Assembly (NCBI RefSeq): GCF_034424155.1
Contig: NZ_CP139992.1
Location: 3,364,012 to 3,428,011, forward strand
Source of the DNA: Hafnia alvei
Lineage (GTDB): Bacteria; Pseudomonadota; Gammaproteobacteria; Enterobacterales; Enterobacteriaceae
DNA: 64,000 nt
Reading direction: 5' to 3'
The notes under the pieces: generated by a model
Told to the model about the DNA's origin: nothing
Databases searched by the model: none
What the model saw: only the letters and a program-made list of their open reading frames with translations
Shown here: positions 57,664 to 64,000 of the stretch, piece after piece
How positions within the stretch are numbered: the first letter of the stretch is position 1
Layout of the letters: every line of letters starts with the position of its first letter
Made by a program: the position numbers and the translations under genes

Positions 57664-59367
57664 ATGCGCCTGCTACAGAGGCTTAGCCAATACCAACGTT
57701 TAAACCAGTTTGCTGGTGACGATCCAATTCAAACAACCGTTGCTGAACTGGCAGGGGTTTTCTGCTGTAGTGAACGCCATGTGCGTACGTTGTTAGCCCA
57801 ACTTCAGGCGCTGAAATGGTTGGAATGGCATGCCACAGCAGGACGTGGGAAACGCGCGCGCTTGCACTGCGTCATTCCAGAACAGCAGCTGCGTGCTAAC
57901 CTAATGCAACAACTGCTCAACGCAGGCGATCATCAAAACGCGTTAAAGCTGGCTGAACGAGATCCCATTCATCTCAATGAACTGCTTATGCCACATCTGG
58001 GTGGGCAATGGGATTCGGACCTTCCTACGCTGCGTATTCCGTACTATCGAACGCTTGAACCTATCGCGCCGTTAGCACTAACCGGACGTGCCGAACAGCA
58101 CCTTGCGCATACCATCCATGCAGGGCTCACTCGCTTTGAAACCGGTAATCCACACCCACAGCCCGATTTAGCGCATCATTGGCAAATCAGCGCCGATGGT
58201 CTTAAGTGGCAGTTTTTACTGCGCAGCGATTTACGCTGGCACAATGGGCAGCCAATCACTGCCGAACAGTTGGTCCAGCAGCTAAAACAGCTGTGCCATC
58301 ATCCTCGCTGCGGTAGTTTTCTGAGCAGCATCGCGGATATTTCTCTGCCTCATGCGCTGTGCATTCGTTTTACCTTAAAGTGTGCTGACTATTGGCTTGC
58401 TCACCGTCTGGCTGATTTACTCTGTCTTTTACCTCATCCTGATTATCCTGAAATCGGCGCAGGGCCTTTCCGTCAGATCAGCTCCTCAGACATGCTCATT
58501 AGGCTTGAGCAGCACAGCAGCTATCATCTGCACCGCCCTTACCTGCATGCGATTGAATATTGGATCACATCCAATCCAGAGCAAGCATCAGCAGCGCCCA
58601 GCAGCCAGCATCCGGTAAAAATAACTATCGGACAGTACGAAGAGTTAGACAGCGTTCGTCCGGTACAACGCAGCACCAGCGTTGGTTTTTGCTATATCGC
58701 TCTCAACCAGAAGCGCGGAAAACTCACAGTAGCTCAGAGGCGTTACCTCACGACGCTGATTCGAGAAGAAAATACGCTCAATCATCTCCCAATTGAAAAT
58801 GGTTTGATTGCGCGCAGCAGCGCAATGTTGTCTGGCTGGCCGCTGCCAGACCCTACCCCTGAGCCGATTTTGTTGCCCCCAAAACTCACGCTGCTTTATC
58901 ACCCACCGGCAGAGCTCACCGCGCTTTCCGACCGGCTACAGGAACGCCTCGCCCAGGCTGGATGTGAGTTAGAAGTGCGTTTCTATGACGGTAAACGTTG
59001 GGAGTCTAACGAGCAGTTTGCCGAAGTCGATATTATTTTAGGCGACAGATTAATCGGTGAATCACCGGAAGTGGCCTTGGAGAATTGGCTGCGTATTGAT
59101 GTGCTCTGGCAGGCAATTTTGAACGATAAAGAGCAGCAGCAATGCCGCATGGTGCTTGATAGCGTGCAACAGTTAGCGGACGAAACGAACCGCCATCATG
59201 CCCTGCGCGATTATTACACCCACCTTATGCAGCAGGGCATCATCATGCCGCTGTTTAATTACCAGTATCAAATCAGTGCACCTCCTCGTGTAGAAGGCGT
59301 AACGCTTACCGCCTATGGGTGGTTCGACTTCTGTCGGGCATGGGTTCCCGCCCCCACGGATGAATAG
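57664..59367 (+). CDS. ybaE: SgrR-family transcriptional regulator YbaE
   Basis: A 567-residue protein with an N-terminal winged helix (about 25-75: VAELAGVFCCSERHVRTLLAQL) and a C-terminal solute-binding-like domain (SBP_bac_5; PDLAHHWQISADGLKWQFLLR and HNGQPITAEQLV). SgrR, its paralogue, senses sugar-phosphate stress; YbaE's ligand is not known. It has no signal peptide. It is divergent from cof, with the inverted repeat just before its start. Confidence 0.9.
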   Translation: MRLLQRLSQYQRLNQFAGDDPIQTTVAELAGVFCCSERHVRTLLAQLQALKWLEWHATAGRGKRARLHCVIPEQQLRANLMQQLLNAGDHQNALKLAERDPIHLNELLMPHLGGQWDSDLPTLRIPYYRTLEPIAPLALTGRAEQHLAHTIHAGLTRFETGNPHPQPDLAHHWQISADGLKWQFLLRSDLRWHNGQPITAEQLVQQLKQLCHHPRCGSFLSSIADISLPHALCIRFTLKCADYWLAHRLADLLCLLPHPDYPEIGAGPFRQISSSDMLIRLEQHSSYHLHRPYLHAIEYWITSNPEQASAAPSSQHPVKITIGQYEELDSVRPVQRSTSVGFCYIALNQKRGKLTVAQRRYLTTLIREENTLNHLPIENGLIARSSAMLSGWPLPDPTPEPILLPPKLTLLYHPPAELTALSDRLQERLAQAGCELEVRFYDGKRWESNEQFAEVDIILGDRLIGESPEVALENWLRIDVLWQAILNDKEQQQCRMVLDSVQQLADETNRHHALRDYYTHLMQQGIIMPLFNYQYQISAPPRVEGVTLTAYGWFDFCRAWVPAPTDE

Positions 59368-59414
59368 TCAGGCTGTTCATCTCCTCCCATAGCCGTTACC
59401 ATAGACCGCGTTAT

Positions 59415-59449
59415 GGCAGACAATTTTATTGTCTGCCTCTCTTTTTTTA
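59415..59449 (+). terminator. Terminator after ybaE
   Basis: GGCAGACAA / TTGTCTGCC with a 5-base loop and a following T-rich tract (TCTCTTTTTTT). Confidence 0.92.
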
Positions 59450-59470
59450 GATTGATATAGAGGTAAGGCA

Positions 59471-60157
59471 ATGAAACGCGCGGTGGTAGTATTCAGTGGT
59501 GGTCAAGACTCCACAACTTGTCTAATTCAAGCTTTGGAACGTTATGACGAAGTGCATTGCATCACTTTTGATTATGGCCAACGCCATCGTGCTGAAATTG
59601 ACGTCGCACGCGATCTCGCCATTAAACTCGGCGCATCAGCGCATAAAGTACTCGACGTTGGTTTGCTTAACGAACTAGCAATAAGCAGTCTTACCCGCGA
59701 CAACATTCCGGTTCCAACCGAAAGCGAAGACGGTATCCCAAATACCTTTGTGCCTGGCCGCAATATTCTATTCCTGACCTTAGCGGCTATTTATGCTTAC
59801 CAAGTACAGGCTGAGGCCGTGATTACCGGTGTATGCGAAACTGATTTTTCCGGCTACCCAGACTGCCGTGACGAATTTGTGAAAGCGTTAAACAAAGCGA
59901 TTGTCTTAGGCATGGCGCGCGACGTTCGTTTCGAAACCCCGTTGATGTGGCTGAATAAAGCAGAAACTTGGGCGTTAGCCGATCATTACCAAAAACTTGA
60001 TCTGGTTCGTCAGGAAACGCTCACCTGCTACAACGGTATTCAAGGTGACGGCTGCGGCGAATGCGCTGCCTGCCATTTGCGTTCGCACGGGCTCAATGAT
60101 TATTTAGCAAACCGCGCGGCGGTTTCTGCAAGCCTGAAAGAAAAAACCGGTCTGTAA
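59471..60157 (+). CDS. queC: 7-cyano-7-deazaguanine synthase
   Basis: QueC uses ATP and ammonia to convert CDG to preQ0 in queuosine synthesis, directly after QueE. The 228 residues contain the PP-loop FSGGQDSTT (8-16) and the zinc cysteines C186, C195, C198, C201. AGGTAAGG precedes the ATG. Leader too short for a preQ1 riboswitch. Confidence 0.96.
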   Translation: MKRAVVVFSGGQDSTTCLIQALERYDEVHCITFDYGQRHRAEIDVARDLAIKLGASAHKVLDVGLLNELAISSLTRDNIPVPTESEDGIPNTFVPGRNILFLTLAAIYAYQVQAEAVITGVCETDFSGYPDCRDEFVKALNKAIVLGMARDVRFETPLMWLNKAETWALADHYQKLDLVRQETLTCYNGIQGDGCGECAACHLRSHGLNDYLANRAAVSASLKEKTGL

Positions 60158-60188
60158 GATCAATGTTGGTCACTTAAGCCTGATTTTA

Positions 60189-60254
60189 GGGGAAGTACAC
60201 CGATGGGGTCGTAGCAGCTTTAGCTACCGGAGCGCCCCGCGGTGTGCTAGCCCC
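60189..60254. ncRNA. Strongly structured element downstream of queC
   Basis: Four nested helices: GGGG/CCCC (60189-60192 with 60251-60254), an 8-bp stem GTACACCG/CGGTGTGC, GGGG/CCCC (60205-60208 with 60235-60238), and the hairpin GTAGC/GCTAC with loop AGCTTTA. It is not a simple terminator, since one follows at 60290. It may be a 3' UTR element, a small RNA or a dispersed palindromic repeat. I do not recognise the family. Confidence 0.5.
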
Positions 60255-60289
60255 GTGTATCTCGATCTCTCAAACGGTCATCACGTTTC

Positions 60290-60326
60290 AATGAGCCGCT
60301 ATATTCTCGCATTGGCGGCTCATTTT
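60290..60326. terminator. Terminator between queC and fadM
   Basis: AATGAGCCGC / GCGGCTCATT with a 15-base loop and a short T-run; the genes are convergent. Confidence 0.8.
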
Positions 60327-60333
60327 ATGATTT

Positions 60334-60744
60334 TCACTTATCTCCGCTCAATTCCAGCAGACGATCGCGTAATGCGCCTTCCAAAGGCAATGCTTTTTGC
60401 GTTCTCAGATCGGTGCAAACAAACGTTAAAGCAGCATCAATGATAATTTCATTATCCGAAGTGCGAGTGATGATTTGATTTAACACGCCGCTACGGCCAT
60501 TAAGCTGATGCAGTTTACTTTCCACCACCAGCTCATCATTTAGCACCGCGCCGCGACGATAGTTGATGTTGAGATTCACCACCATAAACGCGATGGCCTC
60601 CTTCATCATCCAATCAAAAGCACCATGGTCTTCAAGCCACTGCCAGCGCGCCTCCTCAAGGAACTCAAGGTAACGGGCGTTATTGACATGCTGATAGACA
60701 TCTAAATGGTATCCTCGAACCTTAATAATGGTTGCATTGCTCAT
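60334..60744 (-). CDS. fadM: Long-chain acyl-CoA thioesterase FadM
   Basis: A 136-residue hot-dog fold thioesterase (E. coli FadM/YbaW 132) that clears acyl-CoAs such as 3,5-tetradecadienoyl-CoA in beta-oxidation. DVYQHVNNARYLEFLEEARW with the catalytic Asp is at the N-terminus. FadR control is known in E. coli; no FadR site was identified here. Confidence 0.93.
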   Translation of the reverse strand: MSNATIIKVRGYHLDVYQHVNNARYLEFLEEARWQWLEDHGAFDWMMKEAIAFMVVNLNINYRRGAVLNDELVVESKLHQLNGRSGVLNQIITRTSDNEIIIDAALTFVCTDLRTQKALPLEGALRDRLLELSGDK

Positions 60745-60890
60745 CGTTCATGTGGCCTTTTCCAGTATTTGACTGAAGCGACTGCAAACATGCAGTCGCC
60801 TGCTCAGCTATTTTTAATTCTTAGCGCACTATTGAAAGTAGCAGAGCGCTAAAAAACCAAACTGGTTAGACCACTGAATTTTGTGCTCGA

Positions 60891-61271
60891 TCACAATTTT
60901 AAACGATCGCGGTTGCGTGCGATTAATGCTGCGCCAATTCCCTTCACCTCTTCCAACTGCTCTATCTGGGTAAAGGCCCCGTTTTTCTCACGATATTCCA
61001 CGATCGCCTGTGCTTTCTTCAGGCCAACACCGTTGAGCACCGTTGCTATTTCTTCCGCACTGGCCGTATTGATATTGATACTGGTTCCCACAATGCCCGG
61101 TGAGGCATCTTTAGTTACCGGTTGAAGATCAGTGGCTTTTTGAGTTTGTTCAACGCTTGGGGCTGTTGGTCTAGCCGTCGTCGCTGCTTGAGCCTGTAAC
61201 GGTAATAGTAAGGCCCCTGTAAGCAAGGCCCATACACCAATTAATTGCGCCATCATTTTTTGCTTTTTCAT
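60891..61271 (-). CDS. ybaV: ComEA-like helix-hairpin-helix protein
   Basis: A 126-residue exported protein: a signal peptide (ending LQAQA) and a C-terminal ComEA-type (HhH)2 domain, ININTASAEEIATVLNGVG and KGIGAALIARNRD. Such proteins bind DNA in the periplasm during uptake. AGGAG precedes the start at 61271; the longer frame to 61340 is not supported. Confidence 0.9.
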   Translation of the reverse strand: MKKQKMMAQLIGVWALLTGALLLPLQAQAATTARPTAPSVEQTQKATDLQPVTKDASPGIVGTSININTASAEEIATVLNGVGLKKAQAIVEYREKNGAFTQIEQLEEVKGIGAALIARNRDRLKL

Positions 61272-61353
61272 GCTGAAATTCTCCTGTTGTGTGTCAGCGA
61301 ACACAGAGTGCAGCAGGATAAAAAACATGACAAACACCATTCTCTAGATATGG

Positions 61354-61377
61354 AAAAGGCCGCATAAGCGGCCTTTT
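61354..61377. terminator. Terminator after ppiD
   Basis: AAAAGGCCGC / GCGGCCTTTT with loop ATAA between ppiD and ybaV. Confidence 0.92.
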
Positions 61378-61411
61378 GTGATTGCATCAGGATGCAAATT
61401 TATTGCGATGC

Positions 61412-63295
61412 TTACTGCATTTCGCTCGCTGCGCTGCCTAATTTAATTTTGGCATTTGAACGCAGATTATCCATCAGTGAATCGAAGGTAATGCCGGTTG
61501 CACCAGTCAACATCTGAGAAGAGAAGGCTTTAAGCTCTTCATTACTCAAATGACCCGACTTAACCGCGTCCAATTGGATCAGCACGATGTTGTCTTGACG
61601 ATCCTGAGCCAAGCCATAAACCGGCTTGTTGTCTTTTGGCTGCGCCATGGCAAACACGGTATCTGCTAACTGACGATCCTCAGAGGCACGCGTTAAGGTC
61701 TGTTCTGCACCAAAGCTAATCCCCGCTGCTTTCAGCGCTTCATCACCTTTGCCAGACTGCAAGGCGCTCAGTAACTTGTCGCCTTCATTACGTGCCTGCT
61801 GGATGGCTTTCTGACGCTTCACCATATTGGTGATTTGATCTTTAACCTGATCCATCGGCTTAACGCCTTCCGGCTTATGACCAGAAATACGGATCACGAA
61901 AGCACGGTCGCCTTCAGCGCTGATCACATCAGAGTTGCTTCCTGGTGCGCCATTCTCACCGATCAGAGAACCATCGAAGATTGCCTGAGTAACCGGTTTG
62001 AAGTTCAGCGCAGCAGGAACGCTGTCGCGCGTAAACCAGCCAGTTTCAGTCGCCTTCACGCCAGCGGCTTCTTCTGCACCGGCCAGTGATTCATTATCGC
62101 TGGTTGCAGAGTCGCTCACTTTTTGCTGTAACGCGTAGTAAGCATCCAGTGCTTTCTGCTGTTTAACCTGAGTGGCAATATCCGCACGGACTTCGGCCAG
62201 CGGTTTTACCTGCTCTGGTTTCACGTCATTCAGGCGAATAACGAGATAGCCAACGCTTGATTTTACTGCGCCTGATAGCTGACCTTTGGTGGTTAACTTA
62301 GCACCCAGAATTTCATCTGGCGTAGTGCCCGGTTCTAACCATCCCAACTCACCGCCGTTTTTACGCGAGATGATGTCAGTGGATTTCTCAGCAGCGACTT
62401 TGGCGAAATCGGCACCGCCGTTCAGTTCATCCAATACCGCTTTAGCATCGGCTTCAGTTTTTACCTGAATAACGCTGTAATCTTTGCGCTCCGGCTGGGT
62501 GTAGCTGGATTTATGCTGATCGTAATAAGCTGCGATATCCTCATCAGAAACGGTAATTTTGTCCTGAATCGCCGCGGCATCCATTTCGATATAGCTAACC
62601 TTCACTTCTTCCGGCGCAATAAAACTATTTCTATTTTGCTCGTAGTAGGATTTCAGCTCTTCATCAGTAACCTGCTGAGCTTTTTCCAACGCTTTGATAT
62701 CAATCGTTGCCAAACGCACATCGCGCTGCTGCATGGTTAACGCAGCCATAGCTTCCACTTCTACCGGCAGCGTGAAGCCCGTTGCGGTGTAAGCCTGAAT
62801 CAGCTGTTGGCTGGTGAGCTGCTGGCGAACCAACTGCGCATAGTTATCTGGACTTAATCCCATATTGGCAATGATGTTCAGATATTTAGCATTATCGAAC
62901 TGGTTGTTAGTCTGGAAGTAAGGCATGGCCCAGATAGCTTCTTTCACCTGCTCATCGCTAATTCCCAGACCCAATTTCTTGGCGTACTGATCAAGCAGAG
63001 TGTCATCAATTAGGCGGTTAAGAGCCTGCTTACGCAGCTCTTTCATATAGCCTTCGTTACCTGCCAACACTGAAAATTGGTCGCCCAATTGCTGCTGTAA
63101 GCGACTACGTTCGCTTTGAACCGCTTGCTCAAGCTGACCACGGCTAATTTCCTGACCATCGACTTTCGCCGCATAGTCACCGGAACCGCCGGTCAAATAA
63201 CCCCCTACCCCGGTCAAAACAAATGACACGATGATTAGGCCCAGGATGATTTTGAGCACGACGTGATTAGCGGCCGCGCGTAAATTGTCCATCAT
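61412..63295 (-). CDS. ppiD: Periplasmic chaperone PpiD
   Basis: A 627-residue inner-membrane-anchored periplasmic chaperone next to the Sec translocon. It has one helix (about 14-34, KIILGLIIVSFVLTGVGGYL), a SurA-like N-terminal domain, the parvulin-like domain (about 265-355, YSVIQVKTEADAKAVLDEL...GGELGWLEPGTTP) and a second divergent C-terminal parvulin half. Parvulin activity is weak or absent in E. coli PpiD. Confidence 0.95.
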   Translation of the reverse strand: MMDNLRAAANHVVLKIILGLIIVSFVLTGVGGYLTGGSGDYAAKVDGQEISRGQLEQAVQSERSRLQQQLGDQFSVLAGNEGYMKELRKQALNRLIDDTLLDQYAKKLGLGISDEQVKEAIWAMPYFQTNNQFDNAKYLNIIANMGLSPDNYAQLVRQQLTSQQLIQAYTATGFTLPVEVEAMAALTMQQRDVRLATIDIKALEKAQQVTDEELKSYYEQNRNSFIAPEEVKVSYIEMDAAAIQDKITVSDEDIAAYYDQHKSSYTQPERKDYSVIQVKTEADAKAVLDELNGGADFAKVAAEKSTDIISRKNGGELGWLEPGTTPDEILGAKLTTKGQLSGAVKSSVGYLVIRLNDVKPEQVKPLAEVRADIATQVKQQKALDAYYALQQKVSDSATSDNESLAGAEEAAGVKATETGWFTRDSVPAALNFKPVTQAIFDGSLIGENGAPGSNSDVISAEGDRAFVIRISGHKPEGVKPMDQVKDQITNMVKRQKAIQQARNEGDKLLSALQSGKGDEALKAAGISFGAEQTLTRASEDRQLADTVFAMAQPKDNKPVYGLAQDRQDNIVLIQLDAVKSGHLSNEELKAFSSQMLTGATGITFDSLMDNLRSNAKIKLGSAASEMQ

Positions 63296-63614
63296 AGTGT
63301 GGCAACACTCCGCTGTGATTGTGGGTAATACAGTAATTTTTGTCGGCTCAGTCTATCTGATTCGTAGCCAACACTGCACACGTAATACGATAAAATTGGG
63401 CTATAAGATCAAAAACCTATCCCATTAACCGAATCGACCTACTGGGAAAGGCTCTGTTTCCATGAAACTTTAGCCATAAAAAAAGCGCATCGGTTACGAT
63501 GCGCCTTGTATTTTACCCTAGCAACTCAGCCACGTCAGTCTAATGTTTCATTGTTTCCACTCACGTGGGTTCATAACATACAAACAAATTCAGACGGTTG
63601 AGTCGGACGCGTTA
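63296..63614. other. Region between ppiD and hupB
   Basis: These 319 bases contain the hupB terminator and the ppiD promoter region; no gene is seen. Confidence 0.5.
63478..63506 (-). terminator. Rho-independent terminator after hupB
   Basis: GCGCATCG / CGATGCGC with loop GTTA; T7 follows on the minus strand. Confidence 0.88.
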
Positions 63615-63887
63615 TTAATTAACAGCGTCTTTCAGTGCCTTGCCAGCACGGAAGCCAGGTACTTTGGCAGCAGGAATGCTGATTTCTTTACCTGTCTGAG
63701 GGTTACGGCCAGTACGTGCTGAACGTTCGCGCACGTCAAAAGTACCAAAACCGACCAGAGCAACAGAATCACCGCTCTGCAAAGACTCAGTAACAGACGC
63801 AATAATCGCATCTAATGCACGGCCAGCTGCTGCTTTAGAAATATCTGCGCCTTCGGCAATCTTATCGACCAGTTGTGACTTATTCAC
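63615..63887 (-). CDS. hupB: DNA-binding protein HU-beta
   Basis: A 90-residue histone-like protein that bends and compacts DNA as HU dimer with HU-alpha. [20 protein letters not shown] forms the beta arm with the intercalating Pro. The N-terminus [11 protein letters not shown] matches E. coli. Just downstream is ppiD, as in E. coli. Confidence 0.97.
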   Translation of the reverse strand: MNKSQLVDKIAEGADISKAAAGRALDAIIASVTESLQSGDSVALVGFGTFDVRERSARTGRNPQTGKEISIPAAKVPGFRAGKALKDAVN

Positions 63888-64000
63888 TCTTTCATCCCCT
63901 TTAGAAATCTTATGCCGTACTGGAATATTGTCCTTAGGGTACGGCTGCGCTGCTGTTATATCAATCCTGTCAGTTCATGGCAAGACACATGAGATGCGGC

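Noticed and set aside
59450..59470. preQ1 riboswitch before queC
   Set aside because: Only about 20 bases lie between the ybaE terminator and the start codon, with no preQ1-like stem or A-rich tail.

Overview
The window is an ordinary stretch of enterobacterial chromosome. Most of it follows the order of the Escherichia coli ybaE-hupB / mdlAB / glnK-amtB / acrAB / priC / apt / dnaX / htpG / adk / hemH / gsk / ybaL / fsr / ushA / ybaK / ybaP / copA / cueR / qmcA segment. Protein lengths and many control sites (AcrR palindrome, CueR promoter, sigma-32 htpG promoter, sigma-54 glnK promoter, Zur box, cspA cold box, ERIC element, 4.5S RNA) point to Enterobacterales. The gene set (hutIGCD next to queE, a three-HMA CopA, a class A acid phosphatase, a GH105 hydrolase with a GPH transporter) fits the Hafnia/Obesumbacterium group best. 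That genus-level placement is inference, not proof. No prophage, integrase, insertion sequence, CRISPR array or tRNA gene was recognised.

Layout. 1-1400: a partial CDP-diacylglycerol pyrophosphatase gene (cdh) and queE, both leftward. 1548-5154: histidine catabolism operon hutI-hutG-hutC-hutD behind a HutC-type operator; hutU and hutH are not here. 5284-11646: qmcA-ybbJ, cueR/copA divergent pair, ybaP, ybaK. 11691-14869: class A acid phosphatase, a CspA-family gene with a long cold-box leader, and ushA, all leftward. 15182-18455: fsr and ybaL, followed by a 260-bp array of GC-rich palindromes. 18721-21942: gsk, hemH, adk. 22124-24911: an accessory uronide/pectin-type locus (GH105 hydrolase plus a frameshifted GPH symporter). 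25259-31873: htpG (with an ERIC element in its 5' leader), recR, ybaB, dnaX, apt, ybaN. 32005-35155: priC, a GlsB-like membrane protein, rsmS, and a membrane diguanylate cyclase behind an AT-rich promoter region. 35317-44432: mscK, ychN-acrR, and acrAB, where acrB carries an in-frame amber codon. 44593-47554: Zur-type paralogues of L31/L36, tomB-hha, a LprI-like protein, 4.5S RNA, atl. 47602-63887: ybaY, tesB, amtB-glnK, mdlAB, decR with a divergent cysteine desulfhydrase-like gene, cof, ybaE, queC, fadM, ybaV, ppiD, hupB.

Functional themes. Metal homeostasis (cueR-copA; Zur-controlled ribosomal protein substitutes), nitrogen (hut, glnK-amtB), efflux and envelope (acrRAB, mdlAB, mscK, ybaL, fsr), replication and recombination (dnaX, recR, priC, hupB), nucleotide salvage (gsk, apt, adk, ushA) and queuosine synthesis (queE, queC).

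The most notable observations are: (1) an amber codon replacing Gln108 in otherwise intact acrB; (2) a candidate -1 programmed frameshift site in copA (CCCAAAA, immediate -1 stop, and a downstream sequence able to form an H-type pseudoknot), which would release a two-domain copper chaperone; (3) the conserved dnaX frameshift signal; (4) a frameshifted transporter beside an intact GH105 gene; (5) an ERIC element between the heat-shock promoter and the start codon of htpG; (6) several strongly structured intergenic elements (18452-18715, 35211-35271, 60189-60254) not explained by the genes. No clearly new multi-gene system was found.
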